Shown in pieces: positions 1 through 6,004 of a stretch of 6,004 nt of DNA. The position numbers and the translations under genes were made by a program. The notes under the pieces are model-generated. The model did no database searches and was not told where the DNA came from. It worked only from the letters and a program-made list of their open reading frames with translations. The stretch is from assembly GCA_022560555.1 (NCBI GenBank), contig JADFSZ010000110.1:1-6004 (forward strand), in the 5' to 3' direction. The stretch is from PVC group bacterium (lineage in GTDB: Bacteria > GCA-001730085 > JADFSZ01). The number at the start of each line of letters is the position of its first letter. Positions within the stretch are counted from its first letter, which is position 1.

Positions 1-942
1 ATGTTAAGTCAATTTCCGGAAGTGGAACAACTGCGATTATATCCCGACCCTCTATCCGAACAATTACGCTTGGCGGCATCAAATATTTATCACATCCCTC
101 AGGATCAAATTATCGCAACGAACGGATCGGATGAATTTCTAAATCTTTGTGTTCGTGCTTTCGTGGATAGCCGGGATACCATGGCTTTTTTCACTCCGTC
201 ATACACCTTGTATGAGACCCTGGGGGAAATACAAGGAGCAAAAACCGTTCGGATTGTTTTTAATGAGGATTATTCAATCAATTTTGATCGCGTGCCGAAA
301 CATTCAAAACTAACCTTTTTGGCTAATCCGAACGCGCAATCCGGAACCTTTATACCGGTGGATGTGATCAAAAGACTGGCTGATACTCTATCCGGCATTT
401 TGGTTGTTGATGAGGCCTATGTGGATTTTGCCGAAGATCACTGTCTTCGACTTATTGCCGGGTGCCCGAATATACTCGTGAGCCGTTCTTTTTCAAAATC
501 TTATGCCTTGGCTTCCATTCGGCTCGGGCTCGGGTTTGGATCTCTTGAGCTTATTCAAGGATTGATGAAAATCAAAGACTCTTACAATGTCAGTGGAATA
601 ACACAATGCTTGGGTGAAGCGGCTTTGCTTGATCAGGAGCATCTTTTGAATCTTATTGCCAAAATTAAGAAAAACCGAAAAAACCTTGTGCAATCATTTG
701 AAGGCTTGGGGTTTTTTGTGTATCCGACAGAAGCGAACTTTGTGTTAGTCCGATTGACAAGTGTCCATTTAGCAAAGACGATGGTTGAACAGTTGAAAGA
801 CCAAAATATTTTTGTTAGGTATTTCCCGCGACCCCGGCTTGATCATTGTGTCCGGATAACGGTGGGGACCGAAGAACAAAATGAAAAACTCATAGAAGCC
901 GTGAAAGGATTACCCCTATGCCGAAATCTCAAAGAAAAGTAA
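1..942 (+). CDS. hisC: Histidinol-phosphate aminotransferase, 5'-partial
   Basis: HisC is a PLP-dependent fold-type I aminotransferase that converts imidazole-acetol phosphate plus glutamate to histidinol phosphate in the cytoplasm. Visible motifs (numbered from the first base): LRLYPDP at 11-17, NGSDE at 41-45, NPN at 109-111 followed by the variant AQSGT, VVDEAYVDF at 135-143 (Asp137, Tyr140), SRSFSKSYAL at 161-170 with the presumed Schiff-base Lys166 and phosphate-binding Arg174, and VRYFPRPRL...CVRITVGT at 272-290 with substrate-carboxylate Arg285. The family is normally about 350 residues and opens with an LNxNENPxxPSP-like segment. Only 313 residues are seen and that segment is absent, so the ATG at base 1 is probably an internal Met at the window edge. 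The 3' end overlaps hisB by 25 nt, which suggests translational coupling. Identification is from recognised motifs; the incomplete start is an inference from family length. Confidence 0.95.
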   Translation: MLSQFPEVEQLRLYPDPLSEQLRLAASNIYHIPQDQIIATNGSDEFLNLCVRAFVDSRDTMAFFTPSYTLYETLGEIQGAKTVRIVFNEDYSINFDRVPKHSKLTFLANPNAQSGTFIPVDVIKRLADTLSGILVVDEAYVDFAEDHCLRLIAGCPNILVSRSFSKSYALASIRLGLGFGSLELIQGLMKIKDSYNVSGITQCLGEAALLDQEHLLNLIAKIKKNRKNLVQSFEGLGFFVYPTEANFVLVRLTSVHLAKTMVEQLKDQNIFVRYFPRPRLDHCVRITVGTEEQNEKLIEAVKGLPLCRNLKEK

Positions 943-1532
943 AAATTCACCGAAAGACAAGTGAAACGGATATTAAAATATCCCTCAATTTAGACGGCAC
1001 AGGAAAAGGCAAGATTCGAACAGGGATTCCTTTTCTTGATCATATGCTTATGGCTTTCTCCCGCCATGGATTTTTCGATCTTGAAGTACTCGCGAAAGGA
1101 GATTTGGATATCGATATTCATCATACAAATGAGGATGTGGGGATTTGTCTGGGAGAAGCCGTTAAAAAAGCCGTGAAGGACAAAAAAGGCATTAACCGTT
1201 TTGGATTCTATTATGTGCCGATGGACGAGGCCCTTGTTCGTGTTGTGATTGATATAAGCGGGAGGGCGTCATTGCATTTCACAGGGAAAGGTCTTCCGAA
1301 ATCCCAAAAAATTCATACAATGCACAAACAGTACAGTTTTAATTATTTAAAACAATTTCTCTACGCGTTTTGTGTGCATTCCGGTATCAATATGAATGTT
1401 GGTGTGGAATGTGGGGAAGATAGCCATCATATGATTGAGGCCGCCTTTAAGGCGCTGGGAAGATCGTTGAATATGGCCGTTGCAAAAAACAAAAATGTGT
1501 TAGGTATCCCGTCCACAAAAGGGCAACTTTGA
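918..1532 (+). CDS. hisB: Imidazoleglycerol-phosphate dehydratase (monofunctional)
   Basis: This enzyme dehydrates imidazole-glycerol phosphate to imidazole-acetol phosphate using Mn2+ and forms large cytoplasmic oligomers. The 204-residue length matches the stand-alone dehydratase; no HAD phosphatase domain precedes it. Both halves of the internally duplicated fold carry their metal-binding signatures: FLDHML at 39-44 and IHHTNED at 67-73 in the first half, then DSHHMIEAAFKA at 168-179 in the second. PMDEALVRVVIDISGR at 101-116 and the C-terminal PSTKGQL (198-204) are also typical. The ATG at 918 lies inside the end of hisC, with AAAGGA (904-909) as a possible ribosome-binding site 8 nt upstream. 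The His dyads and Glu residues expected to bind metal are intact. It is the last gene before the 261-nt repeat-bearing gap. Confidence 0.97.
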   Translation: MPKSQRKVKIHRKTSETDIKISLNLDGTGKGKIRTGIPFLDHMLMAFSRHGFFDLEVLAKGDLDIDIHHTNEDVGICLGEAVKKAVKDKKGINRFGFYYVPMDEALVRVVIDISGRASLHFTGKGLPKSQKIHTMHKQYSFNYLKQFLYAFCVHSGINMNVGVECGEDSHHMIEAAFKALGRSLNMAVAKNKNVLGIPSTKGQL

Positions 1533-1540
1533 AAAAGTTT

Positions 1541-1568
1541 GAAGTTAGGAGTTCGGAGTTCGGAGCAA
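1541..1568 (+). repeat. Heptanucleotide array, left arm (GGAGTTC units)
   Basis: Four consecutive 7-base units read GAAGTTA, GGAGTTC, GGAGTTC, GGAGCAA, with two perfect central copies and degenerate ends. The core at 1548-1565 is the reverse complement of 1744-1761 with 17 of 18 positions matching, so this array and the right-hand one form an inverted pair with about 178 nt between the arms. It begins only 8 nt after the hisB stop codon. Confidence 0.8.
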
Positions 1569-1743
1569 AGAAAGATCAAATTTGAAATCTGATGAACAGA
1601 TACGCTTAGACTTTACTTTGAAAAGGTGATTTGTTTTTTAAATTCATTTGATGATCTCCAGGTAAGTACATGTTTTTGAACGAAAGAGGATGGGTGATAT
1701 GTTTAGAGAAAAAGGTGGATAATTTGTTTGCGAGCTCAAAGCT

Positions 1744-1771
1744 CTCCGAACTCCGAACTCGAAACTCCGAA
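1744..1771 (-). repeat. Heptanucleotide array, right arm (CTCCGAA units)
   Basis: Four consecutive 7-base units on the plus strand read CTCCGAA, CTCCGAA, CTCGAAA, CTCCGAA; the third is imperfect. These are the reverse complement of the GGAGTTC-type units after hisB, placing the arrays in inverted orientation. The array ends just before the AGGAG and start codon of hisH. In the transcript the two arms could pair into a long stem closing a loop of about 178 nt. Confidence 0.8.
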
Positions 1772-1793
1772 CTAATAGGAGCGAAGCGACCTG

Positions 1794-2426
1794 ATGATAG
1801 CACTTGTCGATTATGATATGGGGAATTTGCATAGTGTGCAAAAGGCTGTTGCCAAAGTAGGGTATGAAAGCTTCCGTGTGAATGAGCCCGAAAATCTTGA
1901 ACAGGCGGATTTGCTTATATTGCCGGGTGTGGGGGCTTTCCGGGATGCTATCACCTCTCTTCAATCGAGAGGCCTCGATCAGGCCATCCGGAGTCATATT
2001 CAAAAAGGAAAACCCTTTTTAGGGATATGTCTTGGTTTACAGCTTTTGTTTGAGAAAAGCGAAGAAAGCGGCGGTGTTGATGGCTTAGGGATTCTCCCCG
2101 GAGTCGTGAAAAAGTTTTCTAAAAGTCCTGGGCTCAAAATTCCGCATATGGGATGGAACCAAGTTCATTGTCAAGAAAACGCACCTGAATTTGCAAAACG
2201 TATGGATGCTCGGTATTTCTATTTTGTTCACTCCTACTATGTTGAACCGTATGAAACTGATATTATCGCGGGGGTGTCCTCATACCCGGAGGCGTTTTGC
2301 GTAGCGGTATCAAAAGATAATATATTTGCCGTGCAGTTTCATCCGGAAAAAAGCCAAAAAAACGGACTTGAACTACTTGGATTCTATCTTAAATCTCATT
2401 TAAGTCAGAAATCAAGTTCCAAATAA
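1794..2426 (+). CDS. hisH: Imidazole glycerol phosphate synthase, glutamine amidotransferase subunit HisH
   Basis: HisH hydrolyses glutamine and channels ammonia to HisF, which together make imidazole-glycerol phosphate and AICAR from PRFAR. The 210 residues form one class I (triad) glutamine amidotransferase domain: an N-terminal VDYDMGNLHSV (5-15), the oxyanion-loop LPGVGAF (43-49), the nucleophile elbow GICLGLQLLFE with Cys79 (77-87), PHMGWN (117-122), YFVHSYY (143-149), and the FHPEKS segment (182-187) carrying His183 and Glu185. The catalytic triad is complete and the length is normal for the family. The ATG at 1794 gives the canonical short N-terminus; AGGAG at 1777-1781 is its likely but rather distant ribosome-binding site. 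It is separated from hisB by the repeat-bearing gap, so it may rely on read-through or a local promoter. The hisA start follows 19 nt after its stop. Confidence 0.97.
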   Translation: MIALVDYDMGNLHSVQKAVAKVGYESFRVNEPENLEQADLLILPGVGAFRDAITSLQSRGLDQAIRSHIQKGKPFLGICLGLQLLFEKSEESGGVDGLGILPGVVKKFSKSPGLKIPHMGWNQVHCQENAPEFAKRMDARYFYFVHSYYVEPYETDIIAGVSSYPEAFCVAVSKDNIFAVQFHPEKSQKNGLELLGFYLKSHLSQKSSSK

Positions 2427-2445
2427 AAAAGACTGGGTAAACTTG

Positions 2446-3180
2446 ATGATATTGATACCCGCGGTTGATATTAAAGATTCTCAATGTGTACGGCTCTATC
2501 AGGGGCGTGAAGATAAATTGACGGTGTTTTCCCAGGATCCCCTTGAAAGGGCTATTCATTGGCAGAGCTTAGGGGCTGAGCGGCTTCATGTCGTGGATTT
2601 GGACGGAGCCTTCGAAGGAATATTGAAAAATGAACCGATTATCAGGGATATCGCTGAAACATTGTCCATCCCCGTTCAAGTCGGAGGAGGAATCCGGGAC
2701 ATTCCCCGGCTGAAAATGGTATTAGATATGGGTGTCAGCCATGTGATTCTCGGGACAAAAGCTTTTGAGGATCAAGATTTTCTTATGGAAGCGGCTCAGA
2801 CATTTCCGGATAAAATTATTGTGGGTATTGACGCCCAAGACGGGTTTGTGGCCACTCATGGATGGAAAACCGTCACGCAAACAAAATCTGTGGAATTCGC
2901 GAAGAAGGTTGAACAAGTCGGCATTAAAAAAATTATTGTGACGGACATCTCCCTGGACGGGACACTTCGAGGACCTAATATTAATGGCTTAAAAGAAATT
3001 CTCAAATCAGTTCAAATAAGCGTGATTGCTTCAGGAGGTATTGGTAAGTTGGAGCATATTCGAGAGCTCAACTCGGAGCTCGGAGAAGAACTTGAAGGTG
3101 TGATTTTGGGAAGATCCCTATATGTGGGTTCTGTGGATTTTGAAGAGGCCCTTAAGTGTATCGAGAAAAGCGGATCATAA
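2446..3180 (+). CDS. hisA: Phosphoribosylformimino-5-aminoimidazole carboxamide ribotide isomerase
   Basis: HisA performs the Amadori rearrangement of ProFAR to PRFAR on a (beta/alpha)8 barrel. Residues are numbered from the ATG at 2446, which gives the usual opening MILIPAVDI. A TTG at 2443 would add one Met but has no better ribosome-binding site, so ATG is preferred. The general acid and base Asp8 (PAVDI) and Asp129 (GIDAQDG) are present, as are the phosphate-binding VGGGIRD (79-85), the HGW segment (138-140), TDISLDGT (166-173) and SGGIG (196-200), and ILGRSLY near the end (220-226). The 244-residue length is typical. Upstream bases show only a weak ribosome-binding site, so coupling with hisH is likely. 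The segment 205-218 before EGVILG looks a few residues longer than in HisA proteins I recall. hisF follows after 9 nt. Confidence 0.96.
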   Translation: MILIPAVDIKDSQCVRLYQGREDKLTVFSQDPLERAIHWQSLGAERLHVVDLDGAFEGILKNEPIIRDIAETLSIPVQVGGGIRDIPRLKMVLDMGVSHVILGTKAFEDQDFLMEAAQTFPDKIIVGIDAQDGFVATHGWKTVTQTKSVEFAKKVEQVGIKKIIVTDISLDGTLRGPNINGLKEILKSVQISVIASGGIGKLEHIRELNSELGEELEGVILGRSLYVGSVDFEEALKCIEKSGS

Positions 3181-3189
3181 GAGAAACGT

Positions 3190-3948
3190 ATGTTAGCTAA
3201 AAGAATTATCCCCTGCCTAGATGTCAAAGACGGACGGGTTGTTAAGGGTGTCAAGTTTGTAAATTTGCGTGACGCGGGGGATCCTGTTCTTTCGGCGATA
3301 GCCTATGAAGAACAGGGCGCTGATGAACTTGTCTTCTTGGATATTGCCGCTTCCCATGAGGCCAAGGAAACGATGATTGATGTCGTGTATCGTACGGCAG
3401 AAAATGTTTTTATGCCTCTGACGGTGGGGGGCGGGATCCGGACCTTGGAGGATATTAAAAAACTCCTGCGAGCGGGAGCCGACAAAGTTTCCCTCAATAC
3501 GTCCGTGGTAAAAAACCCCGCGTTTATTAAAGAAGCTGCCGAACGATTCGGAAACCAATGCATCGTAGTCGCGATTGATGCTAAAAGAGCGGCTCCGATG
3601 AAATGGAATGTGTTTATTTATGGCGGACGGGAAGATACAGCCTTGGATGCGTGTGTGTGGGCCAAAACAGTCGAAGAGCTCGGAGCCGGTGAAATTTTGC
3701 TTACGAGTATGGACCGGGACGGAACAAAAGACGGCTATGACATCCATTTGACAAGAGCTGTTTCTGATTGTGTTTCTATTCCCGTGATAGCCTCCGGGGG
3801 AGCCGGGACATTGGAGCATTTGTATCAGGCTTTTACGGATGGCGCGGCGGATGCCGCGTTGGCCGCTTCTATTTTTCATTACGGAGAATTTACGATCAAG
3901 CAAACCAAGGAATATTTAGAAAAAAAAGGAATTTGTGTCCGCTTATGA
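3190..3948 (+). CDS. hisF: Imidazole glycerol phosphate synthase, cyclase subunit HisF
   Basis: HisF is the (beta/alpha)8 synthase half of IGP synthase. It combines PRFAR with ammonia from HisH to give imidazole-glycerol phosphate and AICAR, the latter returning to purine synthesis. The 252-residue length is standard. The start [12 protein letters not shown] places catalytic Asp11 correctly, and the second catalytic Asp130 lies in VVAIDAKR. Phosphate-binding VGGGIRT (79-85) and ASGGAGT (about 206-212) are present. Residues known in the Thermotoga enzyme to gate the ammonia tunnel appear conserved: Arg5, Glu46, Lys99 and a Glu at 168. [13 protein letters not shown] (172-184) is the usual barrel-strand signature. 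The gene follows hisA by 9 nt with a weak AAGAGA-like ribosome-binding site, and its stop overlaps the next start as ATGA. Together with hisH it makes a complete IGP synthase. Confidence 0.97.
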   Translation: MLAKRIIPCLDVKDGRVVKGVKFVNLRDAGDPVLSAIAYEEQGADELVFLDIAASHEAKETMIDVVYRTAENVFMPLTVGGGIRTLEDIKKLLRAGADKVSLNTSVVKNPAFIKEAAERFGNQCIVVAIDAKRAAPMKWNVFIYGGREDTALDACVWAKTVEELGAGEILLTSMDRDGTKDGYDIHLTRAVSDCVSIPVIASGGAGTLEHLYQAFTDGAADAALAASIFHYGEFTIKQTKEYLEKKGICVRL

Positions 3949-5204
3949 GTCAATGTAAATGTCTCAAAAATCCTGTTTTTTTTATCGGATTAACACTTTT
4001 TATGATGATGGGGCTCGAATGTCATTTTGATAATGCCCTTTATGCGAGAGGCAAAACAAAGCATAGTAAGGAGGCGGATAAAAACACCCTGAGTGAAAAT
4101 CTTAAAACTCGTCCGGATGATATTCGCATTCTTAATCCGTTATCCAAAATCTATTTAGAAGAAGGAAATTATCAAAAAGCGTTCCCTTTACTCCTAAGAA
4201 TCATCGAGATTGATCCGAGGCAAGTGAAGGCCCATTATAATTTAGGAATGCTGTACCAGATTCGCGCTCTCAATGATCGAGCCGAACAAGAATTTCAAAT
4301 CGCGGCTCGACTGGATCCGGAAGATCCTGACATCCATTTCAATTTGGGGAATATCTACTATAAAACAGGAGACTATCAAAAATCTATTGATCAGTATCTC
4401 ATGACGACTCAAATCAACCCGATGTATAAAGACGCGTTTTATAATTTAGCGGGCGTGTATGATGATATGAATGAGGTTGAATTAGCCTTGAATGCTTACC
4501 GGACTGTTTTGAAAATCAATCCAAGCGACACAAACGTAAAGCTAAAAATAAAATCGCTCAAACAAAAGATGAATTTTTATCAGGATTCATCGGATCTGAG
4601 AGTTCCTGGCACACCAAAGAGTATTATCCAGTTTGATGATCCTACTGTTGTAATTTCAAAAGAGCCGAAAATATCATATCCCCTCATGAACTCAAGAAAT
4701 CTTTCCACCGGTGTGATAGACCCTCTCCCGTTTTTCGAAAACCAGGAAGAAAATTTAATCACGAAAATGAATCCGAGTAGGGCTTGGGATGTCCAAACAG
4801 AAGTTCGTGCATCTCAAAATAAAAAAAGAAAGGATTGGACAAGATATCATCAGCTTGGAGACGAAGCCTACGAAAGCGGGGAATTTGAGCGGGCCATGCG
4901 TATGTATGAAAAGGCACTTCAAGTGAGGGAAGACCCTGTTCTCAGTGTTAAAATCGGGCAATGTTTGGTGAAATTGATCAAGAATGACCAAGCCATACAT
5001 TACTTTGAGGATGCCATTGCAAACAATCCGGATTATATTGAAGCCTATTATCTTCTGGGAAGGTCTTACTTGATTGAAGGCGAATTTGTGAAGTCTCGAC
5101 AGGTTTACGAAAAAATGAGGCCCTTGAATAAGTTGATGGCTCAAAAACTTTATAGACTTATATCGTTGGAAGAAGAAGTGGCTCGAAAAATTTCTCAGAA
5201 ATAA
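3945..5204 (+). CDS. TPR-repeat protein with N-terminal hydrophobic segment
   Basis: I do not recognise a specific family. The 419-residue product starts at the ATG that overlaps the hisF stop (ATGA); an upstream in-frame ATG at 3768 lies deep inside hisF and is rejected. A short Lys-containing N-terminus is followed by a hydrophobic stretch (about 10-24), suggesting a signal peptide or membrane anchor and therefore export or periplasmic exposure. Cys26 is preceded by Gly-Leu-Glu, a poor lipobox, so a lipoprotein is unlikely. Four TPR-like units follow: about 57-92, 94-127, 128-161 and 162-195, each with patterns such as AHYNLGMLY or [10 protein letters not shown] and a closing DP or NP. A linker without repeats covers about 205-295, then three more TPR-like units (298-330, 331-364, 365-397). 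TPRs are protein-binding scaffolds, so the partner is unknown. The tight coupling suggests co-transcription with his genes but does not prove a role in histidine synthesis. Confidence 0.85.
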   Translation: MSQCKCLKNPVFFIGLTLFMMMGLECHFDNALYARGKTKHSKEADKNTLSENLKTRPDDIRILNPLSKIYLEEGNYQKAFPLLLRIIEIDPRQVKAHYNLGMLYQIRALNDRAEQEFQIAARLDPEDPDIHFNLGNIYYKTGDYQKSIDQYLMTTQINPMYKDAFYNLAGVYDDMNEVELALNAYRTVLKINPSDTNVKLKIKSLKQKMNFYQDSSDLRVPGTPKSIIQFDDPTVVISKEPKISYPLMNSRNLSTGVIDPLPFFENQEENLITKMNPSRAWDVQTEVRASQNKKRKDWTRYHQLGDEAYESGEFERAMRMYEKALQVREDPVLSVKIGQCLVKLIKNDQAIHYFEDAIANNPDYIEAYYLLGRSYLIEGEFVKSRQVYEKMRPLNKLMAQKLYRLISLEEEVARKISQK

Positions 5205-5218
5205 CCCCTGCCCCGTAA

Positions 5219-5659
5219 CTAGAAATTCTGGAATCTGTCAAGAGCTGAAATATCAATAATGGTCGGAGATGTTAGGTAGTTTTTTGCGAGAGCCCCGGCT
5301 TGGGGAGATAGAATTTCACCGATGGGGCCTCCCGATATTTCAACATTGACCCGAATAGCGCCATTACCGTAATAGCGTGTTCGGACTATGCTGGCTCCCC
5401 GTATAACTCCGTCGATAGATGTTTGAATCGTGTCACTTTGAGTGACATAATTTTGAACACTTGTGTGTGTTGTGATAATAGCACCATGGATCATTTCTGC
5501 TAACTTTCGCTTGGCGTCAAGTTCAGCCGCCCGGGTGGTTGTGATACGGGCTGTCGCGCCGTATTTTTGAATGTATTCTTCAAACGTGACTTCGTGAAAA
5601 GCATGATTTGTCTTGGGAAACGTGACCCCGATTTTTTCTTCTAAAATTTCTATTAAAGG
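5219..5659 (-). CDS. LPP20-like envelope protein fragment, N-terminus missing
   Basis: The minus-strand frame is open for 146 codons, from a stop at 5660-5662 down to the stop at 5219-5221. The only ATG is at 5494 (91 residues), but the conserved helix RAAELDAKRKLAE (frame residues 43-55) lies upstream of it, and there is no ATG, GTG or TTG further up. This helix, followed by SDTIQTSIDGVIRGASIV and TRYYGNGAIRVNVEI (about 75-108), resembles the core of LPP20-family lipoproteins and related surface proteins, which normally have a signal peptide and a longer N-terminal part. Neither is present, so the gene is broken at its 5' end near 5660, exactly where base composition changes. It may be a pseudogene made by insertion or recombination, or be cut by an assembly error. 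It converges on the TPR gene with 14 nt between stops. Family assignment is from motif memory and only moderately certain. Confidence 0.6.
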   Translation of the reverse strand, partial: PLIEILEEKIGVTFPKTNHAFHEVTFEEYIQKYGATARITTTRAAELDAKRKLAEMIHGAIITTHTSVQNYVTQSDTIQTSIDGVIRGASIVRTRYYGNGAIRVNVEISGGPIGEILSPQAGALAKNYLTSPTIIDISALDRFQNF

Positions 5660-5706
5660 CTAAATACCAAATCTCTCTTAATGATATAATATGGGAGTGG
5701 CTGTGA

Positions 5707-6004
5707 ATGGAAATAATTGATAATTCGATATTGGAACCTATTGAAATTCGAATGATTAGACCATCCAAATTTCTAGTCAGATACAACCTTTCCATAAATT
5801 CTACTGAGATTGCAAATTTGAAATCTAGCATAAAAGAGCATGGACTATTACAGCCTATTGTCATTAGACCTTTAGATCATGGATTTGAGATAGTTGCAGG
5901 ACATCGAAGATTCACTGCATGTAGATCATTGCGTTGGAGATTCATCTCCAGTAAAATCAGAGATTTATCTGACAAACAAGCATATGAAATTCAACTGAAA
6001 GAGA
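5707..6004 (+). CDS. ParB/Spo0J-type N-terminal domain protein, 3'-partial
   Basis: The frame is open from the ATG at 5707, directly preceded by an in-frame TGA, and runs off the window after 99 codons. GGGAG at 5693-5697 gives a good ribosome-binding site 9 nt upstream. The visible part is the ParB N-terminal (ParB/Srx-like, CTP-binding in true ParB) domain: IEIRMIRPSKFLVRYN (12-27), a helix ending LKSSIKEHGLLQPIVIRP, then FEIVAGHRRFTACRSLRW, where the GHRRF box corresponds to the GERR box of bacterial ParB, and LSDKQAYEIQL just before the expected NxxR segment, which is cut off. The helix-turn-helix and dimerisation parts are beyond the window. Arginine codons are AGA in 7 of 10 cases, unlike the CGN-rich his genes, and G+C is low. 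The motif style resembles archaeal ParB-like proteins. Roles include chromosome or plasmid partition or DNA-linked regulation; the sequence does not decide. Confidence 0.82.
   Translation, partial: MEIIDNSILEPIEIRMIRPSKFLVRYNLSINSTEIANLKSSIKEHGLLQPIVIRPLDHGFEIVAGHRRFTACRSLRWRFISSKIRDLSDKQAYEIQLKE

Larger units (their letters stand above)
1533..1793. other. Intergenic gap in the his operon bracketed by inverted heptamer arrays
   Basis: This 261-nt noncoding stretch separates hisB from hisH in an otherwise tightly packed operon. No plausible protein is encoded on either strand; the open frames here run over into hisH or are short. It contains two facing arrays of a 7-base unit (listed separately), a small perfect hairpin GAGCT-CAA-AGCTC at 1732-1744, and a weak promoter-like pair, TTGAAC (1676-1681) and TATGTT (1698-1703), spaced 16 nt, each matching 4 of 6 sigma70 consensus bases. 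AGGAG at 1777-1781, 12 nt before the hisH ATG, is a usable but distant ribosome-binding site, followed by the short repeat GCGAAGCGA. I see no G+C-rich stem with a T-run. It may be a small non-autonomous insertion or a structured leader; the sequence does not decide. Confidence 0.6.

Noticed and set aside
1644-2003. Minus-strand frame covering the hisB-hisH gap and the start of hisH
   Set aside because: It runs antisense through the conserved hisH N-terminus and the CTCCGAA array, and shows no family signature or credible ribosome-binding site.
2443-2445. TTG as the hisA start
   Set aside because: It adds only one residue before the ATG that gives the canonical MILIPAVDI start; neither has a strong ribosome-binding site.
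3217-3903. Long minus-strand open frame of 228 codons antisense to hisF
   Set aside because: It lies wholly within hisF, whose catalytic motifs are complete, and its translation is Arg/Ser/Ile-rich with no recognisable domain.
3768-3944. Upstream in-frame ATG extending the TPR protein by 59 residues
   Set aside because: The extension overlaps the essential C-terminal part of hisF, and the ATGA-coupled start gives a sensible hydrophobic N-terminus.
4014-4025. Possible lipobox Gly-Leu-Glu-Cys in the TPR protein
   Set aside because: Glu immediately before the Cys does not fit the small-residue requirement of lipoprotein signal peptidase sites.
5221-5229. Near-palindrome AGAAATTCT as a terminator element
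   Set aside because: The match is too short and AT-rich, and no T-run follows it in either direction.
5685-5690. TATAAT as a promoter for the ParB-like gene
   Set aside because: There is no convincing -35 box at the right distance, and the sequence is too AT-rich for one hexamer to count. It is also too close to the ATG for a typical archaeal TATA box of a leaderless gene.
5580-5864. Minus-strand frame of 94 codons across the junction
   Set aside because: It is antisense to the ParB-like domain and to the 5' part of the LPP20-like frame, both of which have recognisable motifs; its own translation has none.

Overview
The window has two unlike parts. Positions 1 to about 5204 hold a run of plus-strand genes dominated by a histidine-biosynthesis operon: hisC (5' end cut by the window), hisB, hisH, hisA and hisF, followed by a translationally coupled TPR-repeat protein. 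HisB is the monofunctional imidazoleglycerol-phosphate dehydratase, not the HisB phosphatase-dehydratase fusion of enterobacteria. Gene spacing is tight (hisC/hisB overlap 25 nt, hisH-hisA gap 16-19 nt, hisA-hisF gap 9 nt, hisF/TPR overlap 4 nt), except for a 261-nt gap between hisB and hisH. That gap is bracketed by an inverted pair of short heptanucleotide arrays.

The five his genes are consecutive steps of one pathway. HisA isomerises ProFAR to PRFAR, the HisH-HisF pair converts PRFAR to imidazole-glycerol phosphate plus AICAR, HisB dehydrates imidazole-glycerol phosphate to imidazole-acetol phosphate, and HisC transaminates that to histidinol phosphate. All the catalytic residues I could check are present, so the operon looks functional. 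hisG, hisD, hisI and hisE are not in view.

Downstream and convergent with the TPR gene (14-nt gap) is a minus-strand LPP20-like lipoprotein/envelope-protein fragment (5219-5659). Its conserved core is present but its N-terminus, signal peptide and start codon are missing. Just beyond its broken end the sequence becomes AT-rich (hand count about 34% G+C over 5701-6000) and AGA-rich. A ParB/Spo0J-type N-terminal domain begins at 5707 and runs off the window end. Its motif style (GHRRF, then ACRSLRW) reminds me of archaeal, particularly thaumarchaeal, ParB-like proteins. The region around 5645-5706 is therefore either a genuine insertion/recombination boundary or a misassembly joining two organisms.

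The organism of the main part is probably a Gram-negative-type bacterium with moderate G+C: it has an LPP20-like envelope protein and a TPR protein with an N-terminal hydrophobic segment. A candidate phylum such as Omnitrophota is possible, but I cannot establish this from the sequence alone. I found no tRNA, rRNA, CRISPR array, transposase or convincing intrinsic terminator. The most notable signals are the 5.65-kb junction and the inverted heptamer arrays; I see no clear new multi-gene system.
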